64,000 bases of DNA from Acidobacteriota bacterium (GTDB lineage: Bacteria; Acidobacteriota; Polarisedimenticolia; J045): positions 22,264 through 86,263 of the forward strand of contig JAUZRX010000026.1 in NCBI GenBank assembly GCA_030949985.1, given 5' to 3'. The notes beneath the pieces were generated by a model. That model saw nothing but the letters and a program-made list of their open reading frames with translations, ran no database searches and was not told the DNA's origin. The stretch's first letter is position 1, and the number at the start of each line of letters is the position of its first letter. Of the stretch, positions 1-7,998 are shown one piece after another. The translations under genes and the position numbers were made by a program.

Positions 1-732
1 GGGATCGGGCAGGCGCAGGTAGACCTCGCGCACCGCCAGCCTGGCGAGGGGCGCGTCCCAGGTCCGGTGCGCATACGATGCGTAGCCCGTCATCTGCAGC
101 GGGTTGTCTTCGTTGATCCGGCGACCGGTCTTCCAGTCGACAATGTTCACCCGGCCCTCCGCGTCCCGGTAGGCCAGGTCGATCTTGACCCACACACCGA
201 CACCGTGGAAGTCCCACTTCTGCAGGTCCTCGAGGGCCAGCAGGGCGCCGTTGTCGAGGGCGCGCACCGTCTCGAGATAGTCCAGCCGGACGAAGTCCCG
301 CACCATCGACTCGGCATCTTCCGCCGCCTGCTTCCACTCCCGGGGCGAGGGCTCCGGGCCGTATTCGTGCTCGTGGAAGCGGGTACGCCCCTTGTAGTTG
401 CGCTCCTTGCGGGCCAGGTCGTCACGACTGTCGACATAGTCCCGACGCATGCCGTCGAGCATGGCGGCCACGGCGGCGTCCACGTCGATGACCCCACCGC
501 GGCGCGCGGTCCGCAGCAGGCGCTCGATGGTGTCGTGCACCTGGGAACCGACCCACATCGGCACCGTAGTCATCGCCCGCAGGCGCCGCGCCTCGGCCGA
601 GCGGCCGGGGTCGGCGTCGGAGACCTTGCCCAGCGCCAGGTAGTAGTGGAAGAAATAGGCGCGCCGGCAGTTCTCGAAAGTGCCGTGACGCGAAGCGGAC
701 CAGGAGAAATCGTGGGGGACCTGCTCAAACAC
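1..732 (-). CDS. PD-(D/E)XK (RecB/AddB-type) nuclease family protein, partial
   Basis: Runs off the left edge; only the first 244 residues are visible. The start is a GTG lying 8 bases inside the 3' end of the upstream Nudix gene, preceded by GGGAGGAAGGAG, so the two genes are translationally coupled. Residues 10-26 (SWSASRHGTFENCRRAY) are the usual opening of RecB-like nuclease domains. The catalytic set is visible: D185 in KIDLAY, D199 and K201 in IVDWKTGR, and the RecB-family signature Q-x3-Y at 213-217. Family members are metal-dependent DNases, often in AddAB-type repair or stand-alone DNA-processing proteins. Substrate and partner cannot be told. Pairing with a mutT-like gene would suit a DNA-maintenance role, but that is inference. 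Confidence 0.8.
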   Translation of the reverse strand, partial: MFEQVPHDFSWSASRHGTFENCRRAYFFHYYLALGKVSDADPGRSAEARRLRAMTTVPMWVGSQVHDTIERLLRTARRGGVIDVDAAVAAMLDGMRRDYVDSRDDLARKERNYKGRTRFHEHEYGPEPSPREWKQAAEDAESMVRDFVRLDYLETVRALDNGALLALEDLQKWDFHGVGVWVKIDLAYRDAEGRVNIVDWKTGRRINEDNPLQMTGYASYAHRTWDAPLARLAVREVYLRLPDP

Positions 733-1141
733 TTCCGGCTCCTTCCTCCCGGCGGCCGAGCAGGGCCACGACGGGATCGTCGGCGGGCAGCAAAGGAAGC
801 TGCTTCATCTCACGGGGTGTGAACCACCCTACCTCGGCGACCTCCAGCGGCCGCGCTTCACCCTGGACGACGACGGCCTCGAGAAAATGCAGCCGCACCC
901 GGCGCTCGGGGTAGTCGTGTTCGAGCCGGCAGATCTCACGGCCGGCCTGCACCGTCAACCCGACCTCCTCGGCCAGTTCCCGTTCGAGGGCCTGGGCGGG
1001 ATTCTCGCCGGCCTCCACCTTGCCCCCCGGAAACTCCCAGTAGCCGGCCATGTGCGAACCCGCGCGGCGCCGGGTGAGCAGGTAGACCTCCCCACGGCGA
1101 ATCACCGCCGCCGCCACGATGATCGTCTCGAGTCCGTCCAC
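725..1141 (-). CDS. Nudix hydrolase, MutT-like (8-oxo-dGTP diphosphatase family)
   Basis: A 138-residue protein of typical MutT size. The full Nudix box G-x5-E-x7-REUxEExGU lies at residues 40-62, with G40, E46, R54, E55, E58, E59 and G61 in place. It is preceded by GYWEFPGG, the usual lead-in for the MutT/8-oxo-dGTP group. Enzymes of this type hydrolyse oxidised nucleoside triphosphates in the cytoplasm to prevent mutagenic incorporation. Exact substrate is not provable here. The start is a GTG with GGGGG 6 bases upstream; TACCAT about 20 bases before it could be a weak -10. The 3' end overlaps the following nuclease gene by 8 bases. Confidence 0.85.
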   Translation of the reverse strand: MDGLETIIVAAAVIRRGEVYLLTRRRAGSHMAGYWEFPGGKVEAGENPAQALERELAEEVGLTVQAGREICRLEHDYPERRVRLHFLEAVVVQGEARPLEVAEVGWFTPREMKQLPLLPADDPVVALLGRREEGAGSV

Positions 1142-1347
1142 ACCAACCCCCGATCGGAACGATGGTAGCCACAGCGCCAGGTCGCTGCCAGCCCCTCCCG
1201 CAGCGCCCGGGTCCCCGCGGAAGAGGAATCCGGGCGCAGTTTTCGTCCTCTTCGAAAGAATTTATAGCCGAACGGGAGGGTTCCTCGTACCTTTGGGGTC
1301 ACTCGACGCGGCAGCGGCGCTGCGGCGGTCACGGTCAAGGAGCCTCG

Positions 1348-1845
1348 ATGCCGACCCACGTCATCATCCAGCCCGACCCCTACCTGGTTCCGGCACTCCT
1401 CCTCCTGACAGGGCTGGCGGGTCTTCTCCTGGCTTCCATCCGTGGCCGCAGCGCTGCCACCCGGCGGCGCATGGTTCGCGCCACCTGGGGCCTGCTGGCG
1501 GTGATCGCCATGGTGGCCTCGGCGACCATGGCTTTCCACCGCTCCCAGCTCTTCTGGGAGATCACCTGGCAGGAGCAGAGCAGCACCCTGGTCCTCGATC
1601 GCCCCCTCCCCCTCGGCCAGGTGCAACTCGATCCAGCCGAGGTGGCGAGCGTCACCGAGTTCAGCGCCGTGGAGCGCGGCCTGACCGGCAAGCGGCGCGC
1701 GGTGCGCTTCCAGGTCCGCACCAAGGACGGCGAGAGCTACTGGAGCGCGCCCCTCTACGGCGAGAACGCGGTGGACACCACCCGCCTGGCCCTGCTCCAC
1801 GCCACCCGCGGCCGTCTTCAACGCTTTCTGGTGGGCGTGCCCTGA
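1348..1845 (+). CDS. Small membrane protein of unknown function
   Basis: A 165-residue protein. The ATG was chosen because AAGGAG sits 6 bases upstream; longer in-frame extensions are low-complexity. Two hydrophobic segments (about residues 11-30 and 47-65) are separated by a short basic loop, so both ends probably face the same side. A soluble domain of about 95 residues follows, rich in beta-type residues (LVLDRPLPLG, AVRFQVRTKDG). I recognise no family. It is a lone plus-strand gene, divergent from the Nudix gene and converging on the TPR glycosyltransferase gene, whose stop lies 9 bases beyond its own. The 206-base gap upstream has an A/T-rich stretch near 1250-1270 that could hold promoters for either direction. 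Confidence 0.65.
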   Translation: MPTHVIIQPDPYLVPALLLLTGLAGLLLASIRGRSAATRRRMVRATWGLLAVIAMVASATMAFHRSQLFWEITWQEQSSTLVLDRPLPLGQVQLDPAEVASVTEFSAVERGLTGKRRAVRFQVRTKDGESYWSAPLYGENAVDTTRLALLHATRGRLQRFLVGVP

Positions 1846-1854
1846 CGGCAAGGG

Positions 1855-3738
1855 TCAGCGCGTTTCCTGCACGCCTCGCTCCAGCAGCTTGCGCGCCGCC
1901 TGGGCCTCACCGGAAGAGGGCGCCAGGGCGATCACCTTGCGCAGGTGCTCGAGCCCCAGGTCGGCCCGTCCCAGGCCCAACAGCAGGGCTCCGTACTGGT
2001 AGTGGGCCTTGACGTAGCGCGGATTGATCCGAATCGCGGCCCGGAAACCGCTGAGGGCCGCGTTGGTCAGCCGGGCCCGCTCCCGCAGATCACGGGCCTG
2101 CCGGGCCCGGCGGAGCTGGACCAGCGCCAGGTTGTAGGTAGCGGTGGCGTAGCGCGGCACCTCCTCGAGAGCGCCCTCGAGAGCCCGGCTCGCCTCCTCC
2201 AGCTTGCCGAGGCGAATGTAGGCCGAGCCCAGGTTGTTGTAAGCCTTGGAGCGACCCTCGGCGTCGCGGTACTGCTGGAGAGCCAGCTTGTACTCCTCGA
2301 TCGCCTTCTCGGTGTAATCCATCTCGTTGTAGGTCAATCCCAGGTGAAGGTGGGGCAACCCTTCGCCGGGCGCCTTGATCACCGCATCCCGCCAGAAAGC
2401 CAGGTTGTTCTGCCAGACCTTCTCCCGCTCCAGGGTGGCCCGGGTCATCGGCACGGCGACCAGCACGCAAGGGAGCAGCACCGCCGCCAGCGCCGGCACC
2501 GGCCTGGCGCCCAACGGGGTGAGGGCCACCACCCGGGCGAGCAGCAGCGGGACGAGCAGGCAGAGCCCCACGCTCGGCGCGTAGAGGTAACGCTCGGCGA
2601 GAGGCGTCTCGGAAATGCGAAAGGCCACGATGGCCAGCGAAGGGGCCAGAAAGGCGAAAAACACGCCCAGGGCGACGAGCTCTCCCAGGCCGGATCGGCG
2701 TTGCCGCGAGAGCACCGCCCAGACCGCCCCGCCGGCTCCGAGCAGGAGCACGACGCCGGCCAGTGTCCACCACCCCCCCGGCACCAGGGTGATGAACGCG
2801 GACTGGGGCGCGGGCCAGAAGAACTTCTTGAAGTACCAGCCGAGCGCCCCGAAGAGCGCCCCCACGGAAGCGCCCGAACTCTTGAGATGCCCCGCGTCGA
2901 TGGCTTGCGAGCGCAACAGGAAGTACACGCCGCCGGCAGCCGCGAGGACCAGCCACCGCGGCAGGAAGAAGCCGACCCAGCCCACGCCCCGGGGCGCGGC
3001 CTGTTTCTCCCGGGCCAGGCGGCGTCGCTCGGCGCGGGTCAGGCCTTCCGCGGGGGCGGCGGCCCTCTCCGGCCGGGGCAGGAGCAGGTCGAGAGCAGGG
3101 AGCAGCAGCAACGCCCCGACACCGGTCTCCTTGCACAGCATCGCGGCCAGGGCGAACCCCCCGGCCGCCACCAGGTCGGGCCACCGGCCCCTCCGGTGGT
3201 GCCGCATCCAGGTCAGCAGGGCCGCGACGAGAAAGATCGTACACAACACGTCGGCCCGGCCGGCCATCCAGGACACGCTTTCGACGTGAATCGGATGCAC
3301 CGCGAACAGCAGGCTCCCGCCCAGGGCGGCCCCCAGGCCCAGGGCCTGATCGAGGCCCGAAAGCGCGACGAGCCGAAGGCCCAGCAGGAGAACCAGCACA
3401 CTGGCCAGGGCATGGTAGAAGATGACCGAAGCGTGGTAGACCCGCTGTCGCGCCTGATCGCGTTGTTCGAGGGGCCAGAAGCGCGTAGCGATCGCCTCAT
3501 CGATCTGATAGCTCACCACACCCAGGGGGCGATAGTAATGGGTACCGAACTGGGGGATGCTCTTGGGCGGGTCGAAGACGTTGGCCAGGGAGTCGAAATA
3601 CGGAAGCTGCCGCTGGAAGACGATGGGATCGTCCCAGATGAACTCGTTGTCGAACGACGGCCGGAAAGCCGCGACGGCAACGAGGGCCACCAGCAGGGCG
3701 GCCAGGACGACGAGCAGGCTGCGATTCACGGGTTGCAT
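1855..3738 (-). CDS. GT-C membrane glycosyltransferase with C-terminal TPR repeats (TMTC-like)
   Basis: A 627-residue protein with an N-terminal anchor (residues 7-25), the motif NEFIWDD at about 31-37, many transmembrane segments to about residue 440, then helical repeats of TPR type (for example AYNNLGSAYIRLGKLEEA). This is the layout of the TMTC-like family, in which a polytopic GT-C enzyme uses a lipid-linked sugar and the acidic pair (WDD) lies in the first extracytoplasmic loop. Eukaryotic relatives are O-mannosyltransferases; the bacterial substrate is unknown. A cytoplasmic-looking basic linker (about 225-250) is rich in Arg. The ATG directly abuts GAGGAG, which is too close; a GTG three codons later has ideal spacing and may be the true start. 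Confidence 0.75.
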   Translation of the reverse strand: MQPVNRSLLVVLAALLVALVAVAAFRPSFDNEFIWDDPIVFQRQLPYFDSLANVFDPPKSIPQFGTHYYRPLGVVSYQIDEAIATRFWPLEQRDQARQRVYHASVIFYHALASVLVLLLGLRLVALSGLDQALGLGAALGGSLLFAVHPIHVESVSWMAGRADVLCTIFLVAALLTWMRHHRRGRWPDLVAAGGFALAAMLCKETGVGALLLLPALDLLLPRPERAAAPAEGLTRAERRRLAREKQAAPRGVGWVGFFLPRWLVLAAAGGVYFLLRSQAIDAGHLKSSGASVGALFGALGWYFKKFFWPAPQSAFITLVPGGWWTLAGVVLLLGAGGAVWAVLSRQRRSGLGELVALGVFFAFLAPSLAIVAFRISETPLAERYLYAPSVGLCLLVPLLLARVVALTPLGARPVPALAAVLLPCVLVAVPMTRATLEREKVWQNNLAFWRDAVIKAPGEGLPHLHLGLTYNEMDYTEKAIEEYKLALQQYRDAEGRSKAYNNLGSAYIRLGKLEEASRALEGALEEVPRYATATYNLALVQLRRARQARDLRERARLTNAALSGFRAAIRINPRYVKAHYQYGALLLGLGRADLGLEHLRKVIALAPSSGEAQAARKLLERGVQETR

Positions 3739-3904
3739 CTCCTCGCGGCGGGCCGGCGACCTCCGCGCCGATGGCGGGACCGCCCGACGCCACTGCTGGC
3801 GGCCGCGCGGTCCGGAGCGGCCATAGGTTACGTCCTCCGGGACGCCCGAGAAAGGGCGCCGGCCGGAGACAGACCCGGACCCCGCGGCCGAAACCCCGGC
3901 CCGG

Positions 3905-5002
3905 CTAGACCGGGGCCTCTTCCGAACCCCGTAGTTGCTCGAGCACCGCTTCGTAGACTTGCCGCGGCGTGATGCCCATCATGCAGGCGAGTTGCTGGTT
4001 GCAGGGCGGCGTGTAGCCGTAGCGGGTGCAGGGCGAACAGGGAACGGGGGTGCGAATCGTCCTGAACCGGCTCCCGGGCGGGCCCCACTTGGCATGCACG
4101 CCGGGGCCGAAGAGATGCACGGTGCGGGTGCCGACGGCGTAGGCCAGGTGCAAGACGCCGGAATCGGCGGAGATGTAGACCTGGGCCCGCGCTACCACCG
4201 CCGCCGCCTGGGCCAGGCTGCATCGCCCGGCCAGGTCGATCGCTCCCGCGCCGGCCACCGCAGCGTGAATCTCCCGGGCCGCGGCGCCATCGGAGGGCCC
4301 GCCGAGGATCACCACGCCCAGGCCGTCGTCGACCAGCATACGGGCCAACTGCCCGTAACGCCGCGGCGGCCAGCGCCGCTGCGGGATCGAGGCCCCGGGA
4401 TGAATCACCGCGATGCGCCGGGCCTTCAGCGGCTCGAGAGCCTGCTCGGCGAAGGCCGCGGCCTCCGGGGCGACGGGATAGAACGGCTGCTCGGGATCCC
4501 ACTCGGGCAGGCGGCCCGTCGCCTGGCGTGCCAGGTCGAGAAAAGACCTGACCTCGTAGACCTCGTGGGAGTAGTCCACCACTTCGGTCAGGTGTCGACG
4601 GCGACGATTCGTGCCGAAGCCGATGCGACGCGGCGCCCCGGTCCAGCGGGCCACCACGGCCGAGAGGTGATGAAACTGCTCGGTGTCGATCACCACGTCG
4701 TAGCGCCGCCGGAGCAGGGCCAGAAGGTCCCGGGGAAAGCGATCGTAGAGAAAGATCCTGTCGGCCAGGCCCGTGGGCTGAATCACACCGAGGTTGCGCC
4801 GCTCGAGGAGCAATTCCAACTCCGCCCCGGGCCAGCTCTGCCGGAGAGCTTCGAGCATGGGGATGAACAGCACCGCGTCACCGATGCCGCCGGGACGGAT
4901 GACGAGCACGCGCCGCGGTTCGTCTCCCCCCCCCGGGGAAGGGGCGGAGCGGGGCCACAGGCACAGCAGCCGGCCGAGGACCGCATCGGCGGCCTTGAGC
5001 AT
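3905..5002 (-). CDS. Glycosyltransferase family 9 (heptosyltransferase-like)
   Basis: About 365 residues, two Rossmann-like halves. The N-terminal half begins VLVIRPGGIGDAVLF, the hallmark of GT9 enzymes. The C-terminal half has HPGAS, VILGGPSDG and SADSGVLHLA, the nucleotide-sugar-binding part. GT9 enzymes transfer ADP-heptose or related sugars to lipopolysaccharide core on the cytoplasmic face of the inner membrane. Donor and acceptor cannot be read from sequence. The C-terminal third is Cys-rich (PCSPC, then two more Cys), possibly a metal or disulfide site. The ATG is chosen for its CAAGG site; a GTG 18 bases earlier (5020) is possible. It follows the HAD gene closely, so the two are probably co-transcribed. 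Confidence 0.85.
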   Translation of the reverse strand: MLKAADAVLGRLLCLWPRSAPSPGGGDEPRRVLVIRPGGIGDAVLFIPMLEALRQSWPGAELELLLERRNLGVIQPTGLADRIFLYDRFPRDLLALLRRRYDVVIDTEQFHHLSAVVARWTGAPRRIGFGTNRRRRHLTEVVDYSHEVYEVRSFLDLARQATGRLPEWDPEQPFYPVAPEAAAFAEQALEPLKARRIAVIHPGASIPQRRWPPRRYGQLARMLVDDGLGVVILGGPSDGAAAREIHAAVAGAGAIDLAGRCSLAQAAAVVARAQVYISADSGVLHLAYAVGTRTVHLFGPGVHAKWGPPGSRFRTIRTPVPCSPCTRYGYTPPCNQQLACMMGITPRQVYEAVLEQLRGSEEAPV

Positions 5003-5030
5003 GTCAGCCTTGATCGACACGGCAGGCAGT

Positions 5031-5729
5031 CTACTCCCCGCCGAGGAGGGCCGGGAGAGCCGCCAGGGACGCGATGCGCACGGCATCGCAGTCCTCGTGA
5101 ACGCCCCAGGGGTCGATCAGCACCGCGGGCAGACCCGCCCGACGCGCGCCTTCCACGTCGAAGGCGGGGACATCGCCGACGTAGAAAGCCTGCTCGGCGC
5201 CGACACCGAGGCGCCGGAGAGCGATGGCGAAGATCTCCGGATCCGGCTTGGCCACACCCACCAGGTGGGAATCGACCACGGTCTCCAGCCACCGGGACAG
5301 CCCGGCCGCCCGCAGATCGGCCTCCACCTGCCCCTCGGCGTTGCTGACCACCGCCAGGCGGCGGCCCGAGCGATGCAGTGCCTCGAGGGCCCACCCCACA
5401 CCGGGCAGGGGGCGGCGCCAGAGCCCCTGCCGACGATTGGCCGACCACAGGGCCTCCAGGGCGGCGGGAATCGCCCCGGGCTCCAAGCCGGCCCCCGAGA
5501 GCACCCGGGAAAAATAGCCGTCCCACAGCTCGCGGGGCGTGAGCCGCCGCCGGATCGCCTCGTCCGCCCAGCGACGGGCCCTGGCCTCGGCAAGTTCCAA
5601 GGCCTCGTCGGCAAGCCTTGCTCCCGCCGGACCGACCGCGCCACGAACGGCGTCGTAGTCCAGACCGATGAGGGTCCCCCCCGCATCGAGAAGGATGACG
5701 TCTTTGGCCGCCAGGACGTCGAGACTCAC
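5031..5729 (-). CDS. HAD-superfamily phosphatase-like hydrolase
   Basis: A 232-residue protein with the four HAD motifs: LLDAGGTLIG near residue 15, VVSNAEG for the Ser/Thr motif, GVAKPDPEIF with the Lys, and FYVGDVPAFDVEGARRAG with the acidic pair. Between motifs I and II is a helical cap of about 75 residues, as in subclass I phosphatases. Oddly, motif I reads D-x-G-G-T rather than D-x-D-x-T, so the usual general acid/base Asp is replaced by Gly. This variant recurs in some HAD groups and makes the reaction uncertain. Starts with GTG after GGGAAGCGG. It lies just upstream of the GT9 gene; dephosphorylation of a sugar-phosphate precursor is possible but unproven. Confidence 0.8.
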   Translation of the reverse strand: MSLDVLAAKDVILLDAGGTLIGLDYDAVRGAVGPAGARLADEALELAEARARRWADEAIRRRLTPRELWDGYFSRVLSGAGLEPGAIPAALEALWSANRRQGLWRRPLPGVGWALEALHRSGRRLAVVSNAEGQVEADLRAAGLSRWLETVVDSHLVGVAKPDPEIFAIALRRLGVGAEQAFYVGDVPAFDVEGARRAGLPAVLIDPWGVHEDCDAVRIASLAALPALLGGE

Positions 5730-5801
5730 GACCGCTTCCCTGCTCCACCGATCGGACGGAACGGTCTCGAGGGGGCCGCCACGCGCCGACCACGCACGAC
5801 T

Positions 5802-7277
5802 TCAGCGGCTCCAGACTTCCAGGCGGGAGTCATCGCCGACATCGACCAGCAAGGTGATCGGCGGCCGCTGGCCCCGCAGGGCCGGCACCGGGCGCCGGCC
5901 GCTCTTACGGTCTTCCAGGTCGCATCCGGTGACCTGCACCCGGTCGCCGGCGGCTTCCGCCTCGCCGGACACGCGTACGCGACAAGGAGCGGCCAGCGTC
6001 ACGCGCCCGCTGGAAGCACCGGACAGGCGCAGTTCGGGACGGGCGCGCGGCGCTTCGAGGTCGAGGTCCACTTCGCTCTCGCCGGCCTCGACGCGGAGTT
6101 TGCCGCTGATCTCGCTGATCTCGATGACGGCGTCGCCCGCCTTGAGTTCCACCTCGAGCGCCGCCCGCAAACGCAGTTCGCTGCCGGTGACCCGGGCGCG
6201 GACCTTGCGCACCACGTCGCGCACCCTCGCGGAAGAGCCGGAGTCCAGGTTGATGTCCAGGACATCGTCCAGGTTGGCCGCTTCGATCGTGGTGCTCTCC
6301 TTGCCGTTCAGGTCGACCCTGCCCGCCACACCATCGATCTCGACTCGGCCCGCTTCGAGATCCAACTTCAGGGCGCCTCCATGCTCGACGACCTTCACGT
6401 CGTGGTCGGAGCCACGAATCGCCAGCGTGTCGTCCCCGGTGGCGGACTCGCGCACATCGAAACGCCCATCGGCCCCGTCGAAGCGCAACGAGCCCGCCCA
6501 CCCCTCCACGCTGACCAGGGCGTCGCGCACCGTCGCCTGGACGCTTCCTCCACCACCGGCGAGCAGCAACTCCCCTCCCGTCAGGGTGGCGGCGATCCGC
6601 TGCTCGCCGCCTTCGACCGCATAGCTCGCGTTTTCACCCTTCAGGTGCAGGCTGCCCCAGTGGCGCCGCACGCCGACGGTCGTGGATTGCTGATCGAAAA
6701 TGAAAGGGCCGCGGCAGTCATCGAGCGAGATGCGGTTGTTGGCCCCGACCAGGCTCGCGCCGGAGATTCTCTCGAGAGTCAGGTCGGAATCGCTCACGGA
6801 AAGGAGCAGCCGGGACGCCACGCCCCCCGGCCTGCGGGCCCGGGCGGTTTCGAGAACCGACTCTTCGGCCAGCGCCTTCCGTTGCTGCTCTTCGAGTTCC
6901 ATCCGGGCATCCGACAGAGCGATCGAAAGGTCGGATCCGTCGATACGCAAGGACTCGCCGGCTCCGAGCACCAGCGTCACGTTGAGCGGCGGCGCGAGGG
7001 CCTCGTCACCGTGGGGTCGGCCGATGCGCAGCCCGCTCTTGCCGCCCTCGAGCAGCACGAAGCCCTCGGTGTCCTCTCCGTTGAGCGCGTCCTCGATGGT
7101 CATGTGCGATGCGGCGCCGGGGTCGATCCGCACGTCCACGCGGCAGGACTCCAGGTCGAGAACCAGGCGGCTGTCGGTCAGGGGACGGTCCACAGGCAGG
7201 GGGACGGCCTCCCCGTACGCCGCGAAGCCGCCGAGGCCCAACAGGCCCAGCAGGAGAAAAAAGCGCGAAATTCCCAT
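5802..7277 (-). CDS. Secreted beta-rich repeat protein, DUF4097/adhesin-like
   Basis: A 491-residue exported protein. Start chosen at ATG with GAGGTG just upstream rather than an in-frame TTG three codons earlier. The signal peptide covers about residues 1-22 (hydrophobic run FFLLLGLLGLGGFAAYG). The rest is a long series of short strands alternating with Gly/Asp turns (ELLLAGGGGS, LRIDGSDL, VEIDGVAGRVDLNG). This resembles right-handed beta-helix or DUF4097-type proteins that carry repeated V-x-V-x-G units. A Lys/Glu-rich helix (about residues 125-150) interrupts the strands. There are four Cys residues in the mature part. No catalytic signature is seen. Probably periplasmic or surface-located; function unknown. 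Stand-alone, with 71 bases before the next minus-strand gene. Confidence 0.6.
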   Translation of the reverse strand: MGISRFFLLLGLLGLGGFAAYGEAVPLPVDRPLTDSRLVLDLESCRVDVRIDPGAASHMTIEDALNGEDTEGFVLLEGGKSGLRIGRPHGDEALAPPLNVTLVLGAGESLRIDGSDLSIALSDARMELEEQQRKALAEESVLETARARRPGGVASRLLLSVSDSDLTLERISGASLVGANNRISLDDCRGPFIFDQQSTTVGVRRHWGSLHLKGENASYAVEGGEQRIAATLTGGELLLAGGGGSVQATVRDALVSVEGWAGSLRFDGADGRFDVRESATGDDTLAIRGSDHDVKVVEHGGALKLDLEAGRVEIDGVAGRVDLNGKESTTIEAANLDDVLDINLDSGSSARVRDVVRKVRARVTGSELRLRAALEVELKAGDAVIEISEISGKLRVEAGESEVDLDLEAPRARPELRLSGASSGRVTLAAPCRVRVSGEAEAAGDRVQVTGCDLEDRKSGRRPVPALRGQRPPITLLVDVGDDSRLEVWSR

Positions 7278-7368
7278 GCACCTCAATGTACCGCCAATCC
7301 TGCCCCGCCTCCACCGAGCCCGGGGCGGAGCACCGTGGATTCTTCCCTGGCGGCCCCGGCGACGGCCG

Positions 7369-7998
7369 TCAGTCCCGCCCCAGGTCCCGCTGCAGGCGAC
7401 CGACGCGGCGATAGAAACGCCGCAGCAGGTAGATCGTCAGCCCCACGCCGAAGACGATCAGCGCCACCGCAACGACGCTGGCCAGCACGGCGAGAAGCGA
7501 TCCGACCAGGGCCGCCACGTCTTCGAAGAAGGAGATCAGCGGGGAAGCCAGGCCCCCGGTACCGAGGGTCGAGAGCACGCGAATCTTGGATTTCCCCAGG
7601 TGGATCCCACCGGCCACCGTCCCGCCCAGCAGCAGACCCACCACGGCCGCCGGCAGGGGGTCGAGTTCCCGCAGGGAAGCGGCGACCACCAGCAGCCCCG
7701 CCAGGGGACGCACCGCGGTCTCGACCGCGTCGAGCAGGTGGTCGATCACCGGCACCTTGTCGGCCAGGGTCTCGAAGACGACCGCCGCGCCGAAGACCAC
7801 GAGGGCCGGCGTGCTCGACAACCACCCGAAAGACGGATGCAGCGTGAACGCGCCGCCGAAGATCAGGTCCGTCGCCCCCAGGCGTACGGCCAGACCGAGC
7901 ACGAAGGGGGGCAGAAAGGCTCTCAGCCCGCAGCAGGCCGCGAGACTGACTCCCGCCAGCACCTGCCCCAGCACTCCGAGCGTGCCGATCTCGGTCAT
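7369..7998 (-). CDS. DUF4126 family membrane protein
   Basis: A 209-residue polytopic membrane protein. The opening (LAGVSLAACCGLRAFLPPF), the segment LADKVPVIDHLLD and the block VGLLLGGTVAGGIHLGKSKIRV fit the DUF4126 family, whose members are predicted inner-membrane proteins of unknown role. At least five hydrophobic segments are visible, the last (about 165-192) followed by a basic tail RRFYRRVGRLQRDLGRD. Its ATG lies in the 4-base overlap with the stop of the upstream amidase gene, so the two are translationally coupled. This is the only hint of shared function. Confidence 0.8.
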   Translation of the reverse strand: MTEIGTLGVLGQVLAGVSLAACCGLRAFLPPFVLGLAVRLGATDLIFGGAFTLHPSFGWLSSTPALVVFGAAVVFETLADKVPVIDHLLDAVETAVRPLAGLLVVAASLRELDPLPAAVVGLLLGGTVAGGIHLGKSKIRVLSTLGTGGLASPLISFFEDVAALVGSLLAVLASVVAVALIVFGVGLTIYLLRRFYRRVGRLQRDLGRD

